Source of the DNA: a virus
DNA: 32,927 nt
Direction: 5' to 3' (one strand)
IMG/VR virus record: IMGVR_UViG_3300042430_002017
Span: 1 to 32,927 of that record
Position numbers and translations under genes: made by a program. Position 1 is the stretch's first letter; every line of letters begins with the position of its first letter. The notes below the pieces were generated by a model. That model was given only the letters and a program-made list of their open reading frames with translations. It had not been told where the DNA came from and ran no database searches. Below are positions 18,213-26,504 of the stretch, piece after piece.

Positions 18213-20054
18213 CTACGAGAAGTTTACCGCTTTTAAGTTCAATACCCTTACATTAATGTCCTTATTTGGGTATCTAATTTGGTAAGTTTGTGTTGGTGTA
18301 GCAAAGATAGTATCTGCCGTTGGTTGTATCTGTCTTGTTAAAGGATCTGCATATGGCATCGATGTTTGAGCCGATGAATATTGACCACCAACTTGATTAA
18401 AGAATAGAACATCAGAAATACTCACAATACCATTTTCGGACTGTAGTATTCGTCTTAATTCAGAGATATTAACGTTTTGACCTAATTCTCTAACTAATGG
18501 GTTAAAGAACTCTGACACCAACTGTATTACTTTGGCGATAACCGCACCTTGATTTTGACTATTATCTAAAACAACATCAACCGTAACTGAAAGATCTATC
18601 GTTTCTGCTGCTTCTATTGAAATGTAGTCATTTATCATACGATAATTTGATAGGTAATTTGCGACGTTTTGTTTTAATGTGTTTGAAACTACGTTCGTTA
18701 AACTACCACTTGTATCGTAAGATAACATTTTAATTTTTATTTTATTGTTCTCTTCAGTGATTGCCACTTTAGCAGGTGCACCAAATTGAGAAGGCATTGT
18801 TCTTATAATTGAGTTGTAGTCATTAACCGTAACCGCTCTATTTTGAGCCGCGAAGTTAAATGCAACCATGTTTCTCACGTCTTCAGTTGTTGGTAGGTTA
18901 GCACCTCCAATAGCCGCAGTCACATTATTACATTGTAAACTATTAATAACACTTCTGTTGACAGAATCTGATGGACCATTAACCGCAAATGATACAGTAC
19001 CAATCTGGTTGATCGTATTTATACCTAAATTACTTGATAATCCACCACCAATTCTATATTGAACAAATAGAGTCGTGTTTGGTGTCAAAGCAGCACCCAT
19101 AGCAAAGTTATTGGTATATCTACTTAAATCAAAACCTTTACCATCACGGGCAAATTCTCTTAATTGTTGTTCTGCGGAGATATTACCACCACCAAAGGTC
19201 ATTTTACAGAAACCTTCAGGTGTATACTCACTAATAAATTTGTTTGATGTTGTTATATATCTACCTACTTTAATACCAGGTTGGTCAGATACTTTAGTAG
19301 GGTCTTCAATGAAAACTCTATCTTGTACCAAAGCATCCACCTCAAACCATCTCTCAGGACCTACGGTGATAAAATCTTGTGGTTGTGGTATTGTTGAGTA
19401 TTGTGTTCCTGATTTAAGTAAAACACTTGTAATACCCAAAACATTTTTTTCAGGTAAGAATAATTCTAAATAAGGTCTAGCATCGTTAGCGGTAATTACT
19501 CTCTTATAAACTTTCGTAATACCATTAACAACAACTTCTCGTTTAAGAATCGTATAATTAATAAGTTTACCACTTGAGTCAAAGTTTGGTATTTTAACTC
19601 GGTTTGGTGATCCCTCAGCATTTATTGGTGAAGCAAAATCAATATCATATACCGTTTCGAAAGGTTGCCCAGCTCCATTAACTTGGGATCCTCGTCTTAA
19701 AACACCACAATATCTTAAATCTTCCCTATCTCCGAAAGCGGGAACTGTAATTGAAAAATCAACTAAAGCAACTGACGGTCTTTGACCCGGTACTTTTAAA
19801 CCATAAGTTCTTGCAATATTATAAACGGAGTTCTTTTGTTGCGCAAACTGTAATACGGTTTCTTGGATACTTCTATCTATTTGGAAGTTAAGGTTATCCG
19901 TAACTGCCGCATTCAAATCTAACATCACAGAGAAAATACCCGCATCGTTAAAGTTTTGAACGAGATCAGGATAATACGTTCTAGTGAAGTTAATTAACTC
20001 AGTTCTTACTCCTTGAAAATCTCGGACTGTATAAGATATATTCTTTTCTGCCAT
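18213..20054 (-). CDS. 6: Baseplate wedge protein gp6 (gpJ family)
   Basis: A 613-residue protein matching the T4 gp6 / P2 gpJ baseplate family (T4 gp6 is 660 residues). The N-terminus has the expected helical signature YTVRDFQGVRTELINFT followed by GIFSVMLDLNAAVTDNLNFQ (residues 40-57). Residues 407-421 contain AVTVNDYNSIIRTMP, the segment typical of the C-terminal half of gpJ-like proteins. gp6 forms the inner ring of the baseplate wedge and triggers sheath contraction. The upstream neighbour is gp25, its physical partner in T4, six nt away, which strongly supports the call. Confidence 0.9.
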   Translation of the reverse strand: MAEKNISYTVRDFQGVRTELINFTRTYYPDLVQNFNDAGIFSVMLDLNAAVTDNLNFQIDRSIQETVLQFAQQKNSVYNIARTYGLKVPGQRPSVALVDFSITVPAFGDREDLRYCGVLRRGSQVNGAGQPFETVYDIDFASPINAEGSPNRVKIPNFDSSGKLINYTILKREVVVNGITKVYKRVITANDARPYLELFLPEKNVLGITSVLLKSGTQYSTIPQPQDFITVGPERWFEVDALVQDRVFIEDPTKVSDQPGIKVGRYITTSNKFISEYTPEGFCKMTFGGGNISAEQQLREFARDGKGFDLSRYTNNFAMGAALTPNTTLFVQYRIGGGLSSNLGINTINQIGTVSFAVNGPSDSVNRSVINSLQCNNVTAAIGGANLPTTEDVRNMVAFNFAAQNRAVTVNDYNSIIRTMPSQFGAPAKVAITEENNKIKIKMLSYDTSGSLTNVVSNTLKQNVANYLSNYRMINDYISIEAAETIDLSVTVDVVLDNSQNQGAVIAKVIQLVSEFFNPLVRELGQNVNISELRRILQSENGIVSISDVLFFNQVGGQYSSAQTSMPYADPLTRQIQPTADTIFATPTQTYQIRYPNKDINVRVLNLKAVNFS

Positions 20055-20060
20055 ATACTA

Positions 20061-20519
20061 TTAAATATTAATAATGATAAAATCACTAGATTCAAAAGCA
20101 GAATCCGTTATTCTGTAATCTATTTTAATTCTTGCTGTGTGTTCTAATTGAGCAATATTGGTAACTTTAAATTCTCGTTCACCATCTTGATTTACCGTAA
20201 ATCCTTTATCTTCTAATCCCGCAGATGCCGGTTCAACGGTAATATTAGTAACTTGTAGATTTGGCATGTAATTACCAATTGTGTCTCTTATTTCAGATTC
20301 AATATCCGAAAACGTTGGCCCATCTAAAGGTTCAAAAATATACTCATAAAGACGAGTACCAAAATTGGGTAAGAAATACCTTGATCCTTTTCTTGTTAAA
20401 AGTAAGTGAACTAAGTCAGATCTAATTTCACCTTCAGTAGAATTTGTTACGTCCAAATACCTACCTGTGAATGAATCCACAAAAGGAAAAGAAATACCGT
20501 ATGTAATACCATTTGCCAT
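20061..20519 (-). CDS. 25: Baseplate wedge protein gp25 (GPW/gp25 family)
   Basis: A 152-residue protein of the gp25/gpW-type wedge family, which joins the wedge to the tail sheath. Residues 31-60 carry the hallmark IRSDLVHLLLTRKGSRYF followed by LPNFGTRLYEYIFEP. The second helix and strand (FSDIESEIRDTIGNYMPNL; QVTNITVEP) also fit. It is slightly longer than T4 gp25 (132 residues). It is the first gene of the baseplate run, downstream of a strong terminator, and sits directly before gp6. Confidence 0.93.
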   Translation of the reverse strand: MANGITYGISFPFVDSFTGRYLDVTNSTEGEIRSDLVHLLLTRKGSRYFLPNFGTRLYEYIFEPLDGPTFSDIESEIRDTIGNYMPNLQVTNITVEPASAGLEDKGFTVNQDGEREFKVTNIAQLEHTARIKIDYRITDSAFESSDFIIINI

Positions 20520-20526
20520 ATCACAT

Positions 20527-20533
20527 ATAAATA
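20527..20533 (-). promoter_or_regulatory. TATTTAT leader element before gp25
   Basis: The coding strand reads CTATATTTATATG, 7 nt before the ATG at 20519. A promoter for the baseplate operon is expected between this start and the terminator at 20571-20601, but the short spacing leaves its role open. Confidence 0.3.
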
Positions 20534-20570
20534 TAGGTTAGGTTTTTTTTAAGTAAAAATTAGAACAAAT

Positions 20571-20601
20571 AAAAAACCCTCCTTTTTGGGGAGGGTTTTT
20601 T
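20571..20601. terminator. Strong bidirectional Rho-independent terminator
   Basis: A 12-bp perfect inverted repeat (AAAAAACCCTCC at 20571-20582, GGAGGGTTTTTT at 20590-20601) with a 7-nt loop. The A and T tracts make it functional in either direction. It directly follows the stop of the 162-residue gene and separates it from the baseplate operon. Confidence 0.92.
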
Positions 20602-20602
20602 A

Positions 20603-21091
20603 TTAATCTTCGATATCTAAATCAATTCGTTTGTCGGATTTGAATTGTCCGAACATATCTTCGTATCCATCTGTCATATACGCCTCATCAGAATAATCAT
20701 GTTTAACTTCGGAATTTAAGATTTTTTCAATTCTTTCAGGGTCGTTTTTAAATAATAAAACTCGTCTCTCTTCATATCCTTCACCTCTAGTGTGGTCAGT
20801 TACATCAACACCCCAAAACGTTTCACCAGACGAATTGTCTTCATATTCTTTCATGGTAAATTTACCATCTTTAGATTTTTTAACGTTACCTGTCTCAGAC
20901 ATATTATTTTTAAGTTGTCTGTTTTTTATATAATCGTATGCTTTTTTGATAACAGCTCCACCAAGTGCAAGTCCACCTAAAGTTAATAATACACCTTCAT
21001 TAAGGTTCTTTTTACTTTTTTGTTCTTCTCTTATCACTTTAGCTACGATATTAGCTAAGTCTCTTTCATTAAGTCTTACTATTTTTTTCAT
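20603..21091 (-). CDS. Small protein with N-terminal amphipathic helix and hydrophobic segment, function unknown
   Basis: A 162-residue protein I cannot assign. The N-terminus MKKIVRLNERDLANIVAKVI is a charged helix that resembles openings I have seen in phage proteins of this kind. Residues 33-48 (GVLLTLGGLALGGAVI) are a short Gly-rich hydrophobic segment that could sit in a membrane. The rest is soluble and charged, with a very acidic end (RIDLDIED). The gene stands alone, with terminators on both sides, so it is expressed independently of replication and baseplate genes. A capsid-internal, host-takeover or membrane role are all possible. Confidence 0.6.
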   Translation of the reverse strand: MKKIVRLNERDLANIVAKVIREEQKSKKNLNEGVLLTLGGLALGGAVIKKAYDYIKNRQLKNNMSETGNVKKSKDGKFTMKEYEDNSSGETFWGVDVTDHTRGEGYEERRVLLFKNDPERIEKILNSEVKHDYSDEAYMTDGYEDMFGQFKSDKRIDLDIED

Positions 21092-21100
21092 AATAATTTT

Positions 21101-21112
21101 TATTTATAAATA
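21101..21112 (-). promoter_or_regulatory. Overlapping TATTTATA/TATAAATA box before the 162-residue gene
   Basis: The coding strand reads TATTTATAAATA, combining the recurrent TATTTAT leader element with a T4-late-like TATAAATA core (21108-21101), ending 9 nt before the ATG at 21091. Because the gene is isolated by terminators, its promoter must lie in this 121-nt gap. If TATAAATA is the -10 box the mRNA would be almost leaderless. Confidence 0.4.
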
Positions 21113-21120
21113 TTACATAT

Positions 21121-21150
21121 AAAAAAAAATCACGACAGAAATCGTGATTT
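21121..21150 (-). terminator. Rho-independent terminator, second after nrdA
   Basis: A 9-bp stem (AAATCACGA at 21127-21135, TCGTGATTT at 21142-21150) with a 6-nt loop. On the minus strand it is followed by a T tract, given by the A run at 21121-21129. Confidence 0.85.
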
Positions 21151-21180
21151 ATTGTTTTTTTATACCTTTCTATTAAAATA

Positions 21181-21201
21181 ATCGCGACACATTGTCGTGA
21201 T
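21181..21201 (-). terminator. Hairpin directly after nrdA
   Basis: A 9-bp stem with one G-T pair (ATCGCGACA / TGTCGTGAT) and a 3-nt loop, beginning 12 nt past the nrdA stop. The T tract that follows on the minus strand is weak (TATTTTAAT), so it may act as a pause or RNA-stability hairpin backed up by the terminator at 21121-21150. The arm TGTCGTGATTA is repeated at 21193-21203 and 21205-21215, the latter overlapping the stop codon. Confidence 0.6.
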
Positions 21202-21212
21202 TAATGTCGTGA

Positions 21213-23642
21213 TTAAGATGAACATCCAAAACATTCAAAATCTGAATTCTCAGGTTTTGACGGTAAATTTATATTACTATATTCAACTTTCGGTGGTTCA
21301 GGTGTTGCTTTTGGTTTTTGTTTTTTTGAAATGTCCATCGCCAAATGTTTTGCTCCTGTTGAAATCGCTTTGGTTCTCACATAATAACAAAGTGTTTTCA
21401 ATCCACTTTCCCAAGAGTGGAAGTGTGATGAGGTAATCTTTGATAATGTTGGATTAGACATATAGATGTTCATTGATTGTGATTGATCAATGAATGGTGC
21501 TCTATCTGCCGCCATATCAATAAGTTGTTTTTGTGATATCTCCCAAATTGTTTTGTATTTAGGAATCAAATGTTCAATTCGTTTAACTTTCTTATTGTAA
21601 TTTTTATCTTCAGGATCTAAGTAGTTATTGAAATTAATGTTCTGAATTGATCCTTCATTCATAATAATTTCATTCTTCAAATCCTCAGACCATATACCTA
21701 TTTTTTCAAAGTCCGTGATTAAATATTTGTTCACAATCATGATCTCACCACCAACAACTCGTCTGTTAAAGATTGCTGAGTGAGCCGGTTCTGTCATTTC
21801 ATAAGAACCTGTGATCTTTGCCGAAGACGCAACTGGCATTTGTGCCGTGAATAATGAGTTACAAACACCATACGATTTAACACTTTCTTTCAATTTGTCC
21901 CAATCCCACATTCCTGATAGTTGTGTCTCATCAATATTCCACATATCAAATTGGAATACTCCTTGAGACATTGGTGATCCCTTGAAGAATTTGTATTGTT
22001 CGTATTTTCCATTCATACACAACTGATTACTTTCGTAGATCGATGCGTAATAGATTGTTTCAAAAATGTCTCTATTTAATTTTTTTGCTTCATCAGACGT
22101 GAAGATATAATCCATTAAATAAAATACATCCGCTAAACCTTGTGTTCCAATAGCAATTGCTCTTTGTTCTAAACCACCTTTTAACCCTTTTTGCGTTGAG
22201 TAGTTGTTAATGTCCACAACTTTATTGAGTGATCTTACAACTTTTCTAACCTCATTAAATAAAAGTTCAAAATCAAACTTTCCTGACTTAATAAAGTTTT
22301 TCAATACCATAGATGATAAGGTACAGATTGCGGTTGTTTCTTCATCAGTATACTGATAAATCTCATTACAAAGATTTGATTGTTTAATCACACCGATGTT
22401 TTGGTGATTAGTTTTCTTATTCGCGTTATCTTTAGAACATAAGTAAGGAACACCAGTTTCAACTTGTGATTCAATAACTTTAGTCCAAATGTCTTGAGCC
22501 TTAACTTTTTTACCAAGACCCATAGAGACCGCTTTGTTATAAACTTCCTCATATTCGTCACCAAAACACTCTTGTAATGGTTTTAATCCTGATTTCTCAA
22601 TATCGTTAGGACAGAATAAATACCAATCACCATTTTCTTTAACTGACCTCATAAAGTTGTCAGGTATCCAAAGTGCGGTAAATAAATCACGAGCTCTTAA
22701 TTCTTCAGCACCTGTATTCTTTTTAATGTCTAACAAATCAAAGATATCTTTATGCCAAGGCTCAATATAGATTGCCGCAGAACCTGGTCTACGACCTTGT
22801 TGGTTAAAGAATCTAAGTGATTCATTAACAATCTTAAGGTATTTTAACAAACCACCAGCATATCCACCTGAACTAGAAATTCTACTTTCTTTACTACGAA
22901 TGTTAGACATTGATAGTCCAATACCGGCAGCGTCAGATGAGAACGTAGAGATGTCAGTCAATGTATCTAACAAACCTTTTCTTGAGTCAGAATCATTATA
23001 ATGAAGTACACAAGACGCTAATTGAGGAACTCTAGTCCCTGAATTAATCATAATAGGCGTTGCCTTTGAAATTAATTGTTCGGATAAAGATCTATAGTAT
23101 TCAAAAGCATCGGTGATGTTTGATGTAACCCATAATGCAACTCTCATATACATATGTTGTGGTCTTTCAATAACTTTACCATTTGGTCGTTTCAATAGGT
23201 ACATTTCCTGTAATGATCTCCAAGCGAAGTAGTCAAAGTTGTAATCATTTTCGTGATTAATAACCGCATCGATAGTATCTTCACCATACTCTTTAATGGT
23301 CTCAATAAGTTTTTCATTAATAATTCCATCCTCATAAAGTTGCATCATAGTTTGTGAAAAACTATCATTTGTTTCTTTATGGTATGAAGAAATTGCTACA
23401 GACGAAGCCAATCTTGAGTAATCGTGATGACTACCTGTGTAAGACGCCGCGATCTCATAAACTAACTTATCAAGTTCTTTTGTGGTTACTTCACCTTCAG
23501 TTGGTACTGATGTGATAACCTTAATAAAAATCTCGTCTGAGTTTACATTCAAACCTTTTGACGATCGTTTTACTCTGTTGTAAATTTTTTGTGGGTTAAA
23601 TGAGACTGCCTCACCACCTCTTTTAATTATTTTTAATGACAT
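21213..23642 (-). CDS. nrdA: Ribonucleoside-diphosphate reductase, alpha (large) subunit, class I
   Basis: An 809-residue enzyme that reduces ribonucleoside diphosphates to deoxy forms for phage DNA synthesis. An ATP-cone-like regulatory domain occupies residues 1-90 (IIKRGGEAVSFNPQKI). The catalytic set is complete: C211 and C440 as the redox pair, N423, C425 and E427 in SNLCNEI, and the radical-transfer tyrosine pair Y753-Y754 in LKTLCYYVRT. The C-terminal tail ends CFGCSS (C804, C807), the pair that is recharged by thioredoxin or glutaredoxin. Length and motifs fit eukaryote/T4-type class I enzymes, and no intron or intein interrupts it. It starts 10 nt after nrdB and ends the DNA metabolism operon before two hairpins. 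Confidence 0.97.
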   Translation of the reverse strand: MSLKIIKRGGEAVSFNPQKIYNRVKRSSKGLNVNSDEIFIKVITSVPTEGEVTTKELDKLVYEIAASYTGSHHDYSRLASSVAISSYHKETNDSFSQTMMQLYEDGIINEKLIETIKEYGEDTIDAVINHENDYNFDYFAWRSLQEMYLLKRPNGKVIERPQHMYMRVALWVTSNITDAFEYYRSLSEQLISKATPIMINSGTRVPQLASCVLHYNDSDSRKGLLDTLTDISTFSSDAAGIGLSMSNIRSKESRISSSGGYAGGLLKYLKIVNESLRFFNQQGRRPGSAAIYIEPWHKDIFDLLDIKKNTGAEELRARDLFTALWIPDNFMRSVKENGDWYLFCPNDIEKSGLKPLQECFGDEYEEVYNKAVSMGLGKKVKAQDIWTKVIESQVETGVPYLCSKDNANKKTNHQNIGVIKQSNLCNEIYQYTDEETTAICTLSSMVLKNFIKSGKFDFELLFNEVRKVVRSLNKVVDINNYSTQKGLKGGLEQRAIAIGTQGLADVFYLMDYIFTSDEAKKLNRDIFETIYYASIYESNQLCMNGKYEQYKFFKGSPMSQGVFQFDMWNIDETQLSGMWDWDKLKESVKSYGVCNSLFTAQMPVASSAKITGSYEMTEPAHSAIFNRRVVGGEIMIVNKYLITDFEKIGIWSEDLKNEIIMNEGSIQNINFNNYLDPEDKNYNKKVKRIEHLIPKYKTIWEISQKQLIDMAADRAPFIDQSQSMNIYMSNPTLSKITSSHFHSWESGLKTLCYYVRTKAISTGAKHLAMDISKKQKPKATPEPPKVEYSNINLPSKPENSDFECFGCSS

Positions 23643-23652
23643 GTTATAAAAT

Positions 23653-24600
23653 TTAAAAATCGTCTGTGAATGCTATTGTTTCGTTTAACTTCGCTTTTTG
23701 ATATTCCATCGTTCTTGATTCAAAGAAGTTACCTTTAGTTTCAACCGCAATTTGTTCCATGAACTTGAATGGTTGTTCTACGTTAAATTCTTTACTACAA
23801 CCCATTTTAACTAGTAATCCATCAACAACAAACTCAAGATATTGTTTCATTAAGTTTGAGTTCATACCGATCAAAGAAACAGGAAGTGATTCAGTAATAA
23901 ACTCTTTTTCAATCTCAAGAGCCGACAACACAATTTCTTTAATTCGTTTATCGGAAGGTTTATCCTCTAAATGATTATTCAATAAATGAATTGCAAAATC
24001 ACAATGTAAGTTCTCATCTTTAAAGATAAGTGTGTTAGCGTTACATAAACCTTGCATTATTCCTCTTGATTTCATCCAGAAAATAGAACAGAACGAACCT
24101 GAGAAAAAGATACCTTCAACCGCAGCAAACGCAACTAGTCTTTCAGCGAATGATGCGTTGTCAATCCATTCTAATGCCCACTTCGCCTTTTTCTGTACCG
24201 CTGGTAATCTATCAATTGCATTAAAACATTCATCCTTCTCTTTTGGATTTGAGATGTATGTATCAATCAATAATGAATACATAAGTGAGTGGATATTTTC
24301 CATCGCCAATTGGATTCCATAAAAGAATTTCGCCTCAGGATATTGTACTTCTCGGTAGAAGTTTTCTGCCAAGTTTTCATTCACAATTCCGTCTGATGCC
24401 GCGAAGAATGATAATACATTTTTAATAAAGTATTTCTCATTTTCTGTTAATGTTTCCCAATCTCTGATGTCGTTTGTTAAATCCACCTCTTCTGCCGTCC
24501 AAAAAGCCGCTTGGTGTTGTTTGTAATATTCCCATATATCATTGTGTTCAATAGGGAAGATGACGAACCGACCAGGATTTTCTACTAGTATTTTTTCCAT
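23653..24600 (-). CDS. nrdB: Ribonucleoside-diphosphate reductase, beta (small) subunit, class I
   Basis: A 315-residue ferritin-like subunit that holds the metal centre and radical used by NrdA. All ligands can be placed: D70, E101, H104, E162, E196 and H199. The radical tyrosine is Y108 in [15 protein letters not shown], which is very close to eukaryotic R2 sequences, so this is a tyrosyl-radical type (class Ia-like) and not a Tyr-less variant. The C-terminus ends acidic and aromatic (AFTDDF), as needed for docking to the alpha subunit. It lies between the helicase and nrdA with short gaps, indicating co-expression with replication. Confidence 0.97.
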   Translation of the reverse strand: MEKILVENPGRFVIFPIEHNDIWEYYKQHQAAFWTAEEVDLTNDIRDWETLTENEKYFIKNVLSFFAASDGIVNENLAENFYREVQYPEAKFFYGIQLAMENIHSLMYSLLIDTYISNPKEKDECFNAIDRLPAVQKKAKWALEWIDNASFAERLVAFAAVEGIFFSGSFCSIFWMKSRGIMQGLCNANTLIFKDENLHCDFAIHLLNNHLEDKPSDKRIKEIVLSALEIEKEFITESLPVSLIGMNSNLMKQYLEFVVDGLLVKMGCSKEFNVEQPFKFMEQIAVETKGNFFESRTMEYQKAKLNETIAFTDDF

Positions 24601-24622
24601 TTATTCTAAAATTTTTTATTTG

Positions 24623-26005
24623 TTAATTTGACTGTGTTTCTCTTTGTTTTCTCTTTTCCAAGAGTTCTTTAACTCGTTGTCTTTGTCTTTCTTCTTTTTG
24701 TTCTTCAAGACCCAAGAACGTTGTTGTACTTTCAGTATCAATTTCAATCATTGCATTGTCGAATTTACAATTCTCAAATATAACCCCATCATCACCAATT
24801 CGGGACTTAGTTATTGCAATGGTTGCCAATTTCATTTCTTTTTGTTGTAATGTCTTAGCCACCGATATGATAACGTGTCCTACTTGTGCCTTTTTAATTG
24901 ATCCCCCCATTTGATCTGTTGTCACAACCTCTGAAGATATTGATGATCGGTTACCTTGTGTTGCGGTCCAACCAACAAGATTCATCTCGTGACACATTGC
25001 TTCAAATGCTCTCATCACTGACCCTTCACTCTTCCATTCATCCCCCAAGTTCTTATCAGGAACCACACAATCAATATAATCTAAAACAATCATATCAACT
25101 TTAATTCCGTCAGAAACCATTTTCCTAATTTGATTTTTGATTTGTAACATCGTCATAGTATCTGATGGTAACTTTTTCATAATCAACTTGTTTGGCATTG
25201 ATTCCTCAATTTCTCTAACTTTAGTTACCACTTCTTCTCTTTTTTCTGACAAATCGTCAGGATGGATTTTAGTCCATAAAGTGAAGTGTTTTCTTTGAAT
25301 TACCTTTGGGTTGTCCTCAAAAAAGATCTGAAGAACATTGAACCCTAAGTTAAATGCGTGGTTTGCCATCTTAGTTAAAATGGTTGATTTACCCACACCT
25401 GTTGGTGCTAAGATAACACCAATTTCTCCTTTTGCCAAACCACCTTTTAATAATCTATCAATACCAGGTATTCCCATTGGGATTGGGTGTCTGTAATCAT
25501 CTTCAAGAACTTGTTCTAAGTTTGAAAACACGTCTAACATTGATGTATCTTTTGCACCAACTTGCAGTGCCGACTTAACCAATTCCTCAAGGGTATCGTA
25601 GTTCTCAAATTCACCTCCATCGATGATCTTTTGAGCTTTACCCATTACCTTTTGGAGTTCTTGTTGTTTACAGAATTTCAAAGCCTTTTCTTGTACGAAA
25701 CCTACGCCATCGATAGGTGCATCCTTAATTTTCTTAATTGTGTCTAATACAATCTTAGATGCGATCTCTTGTTGGAGTTCTGATTTTGTAATCTGATCAA
25801 GGGTTTCAAATGACGGGGTATGGTCGTATTTTACATAATACTCTCTAATCATCTGAATAATGATTTTGAAGTATTTATTTTCAAAATAATTGTTCTCAAT
25901 CACATCAATAATTGAATGTGAAAAGTCCTTGTCTACGATGATTTGATTTAATAATTGTAATTGAAAAGTATTACCTAAATACTCAAAATTCTTACCTGTC
26001 GCCAT
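24623..26005 (-). CDS. 41: Replicative DNA helicase, DnaB/gp41 type
   Basis: A 460-residue RecA-fold hexameric helicase that unwinds the replication fork 5' to 3' and would work with a primase. The Walker A motif is APTGVGKST (200-208), Walker B MIVLDYIDCV (305-314), and a DnaB-like sensor segment WTATQGNRSS lies at 346-355. The N-terminal 100 residues are helical like the DnaB N-domain. The C-terminus is a highly charged Gln/Arg/Glu helix, probably an interaction tail. Length is close to T4 gp41 (475). It lies between the 149-residue unknown gene and nrdB. No primase gene is present in this window. Confidence 0.93.
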   Translation of the reverse strand: MATGKNFEYLGNTFQLQLLNQIIVDKDFSHSIIDVIENNYFENKYFKIIIQMIREYYVKYDHTPSFETLDQITKSELQQEIASKIVLDTIKKIKDAPIDGVGFVQEKALKFCKQQELQKVMGKAQKIIDGGEFENYDTLEELVKSALQVGAKDTSMLDVFSNLEQVLEDDYRHPIPMGIPGIDRLLKGGLAKGEIGVILAPTGVGKSTILTKMANHAFNLGFNVLQIFFEDNPKVIQRKHFTLWTKIHPDDLSEKREEVVTKVREIEESMPNKLIMKKLPSDTMTMLQIKNQIRKMVSDGIKVDMIVLDYIDCVVPDKNLGDEWKSEGSVMRAFEAMCHEMNLVGWTATQGNRSSISSEVVTTDQMGGSIKKAQVGHVIISVAKTLQQKEMKLATIAITKSRIGDDGVIFENCKFDNAMIEIDTESTTTFLGLEEQKEERQRQRVKELLEKRKQRETQSN

Positions 26006-26028
26006 ATAGTTTTTTTCCGTTAGTAAAA

Positions 26029-26037
26029 ATAAATAGT
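26029..26037 (-). promoter_or_regulatory. ACTATTTAT element before the helicase gene
   Basis: The coding strand reads TACTATTTATT in the 33-nt gap after the 149-residue gene, 23 nt before the ATG at 26005. It is the only copy inside the replication block and might give the helicase and nrd genes an additional promoter. Confidence 0.35.
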
Positions 26038-26038
26038 A

Positions 26039-26488
26039 TTAGTTTTTGATAAATTCGGGGTATGCGAAATTAAATTTTCCACCTGAAAAAATGTCAGTAA
26101 GGATACCGAGTATGTTTTTTAGTTTTGGGCGTAGGTCTACGGTATATCTGACCTTTGGGGGGTAGGGTTTAGCGTCGAATACTCTCTGACAAATTGTCAT
26201 ATCTCCGAGCTTAATAATTAGGTTAAAATTTTCAGGACCATCTGTGATTGACGTATTTAGAACGTCAGGGTTCTCTGAAATTTCATACTGATTGTCCAAC
26301 ATATAGGTCACAGTTCTCATCTTCAAATCATATTGTAACTCTCTACATAGATTATCAATATAGTCGTAAAACTCTTCTGATTTGTGAGCATTTCTGTTAA
26401 AACCTCTCACATTGAAGAATCGTTGAACCACGATGTTGTCATTACACATTAACAAAAATTCAACTTTTGTTATTTCTTGTTCTTTCAT
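26039..26488 (-). CDS. Unknown protein in the replication operon
   Basis: A 149-residue soluble protein I do not recognise. The N-terminal half alternates strands and helices (KVEFLLMCNDNIVVQRFF; EEFYDYIDNLCRELQYDLK), and the C-terminus contains a PYPPKVRYTVDLRPKLK segment. No catalytic or zinc motif is seen. It lies between rnh and the helicase, where T4-like phages often keep accessory factors such as the helicase loader gp59 or the mediator UvsY. Its size is nearer UvsY (137) than gp59 (217), but sequence does not show either. Confidence 0.6.
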   Translation of the reverse strand: MKEQEITKVEFLLMCNDNIVVQRFFNVRGFNRNAHKSEEFYDYIDNLCRELQYDLKMRTVTYMLDNQYEISENPDVLNTSITDGPENFNLIIKLGDMTICQRVFDAKPYPPKVRYTVDLRPKLKNILGILTDIFSGGKFNFAYPEFIKN

Positions 26489-26504
26489 AGTTTTTTTTTG
26501 TTTT

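Noticed and set aside
19016-19023. TATAAATA on the minus strand as a promoter
   Set aside because: It lies within the gp6 coding sequence, with no gene start nearby downstream, and such a string is expected occasionally in AT-rich DNA.
19075-19473. Plus-strand open frame of 132 codons inside gp6
   Set aside because: It is the antisense of a well-supported gp6 gene, lacks a recognisable motif, and every other credible gene is on the minus strand.
21181-21215. Hairpin and direct repeats as a replication origin or repressor operator
   Set aside because: Their position immediately after the nrdA stop and the following T-rich sequence fit transcription termination better.
21213-24600. Ribonucleotide reductase genes as evidence of bacterial chromosome
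   Set aside because: They lie within a phage replication operon next to UvsX, gp32-like and gp41-like genes and are typical phage-encoded genes.
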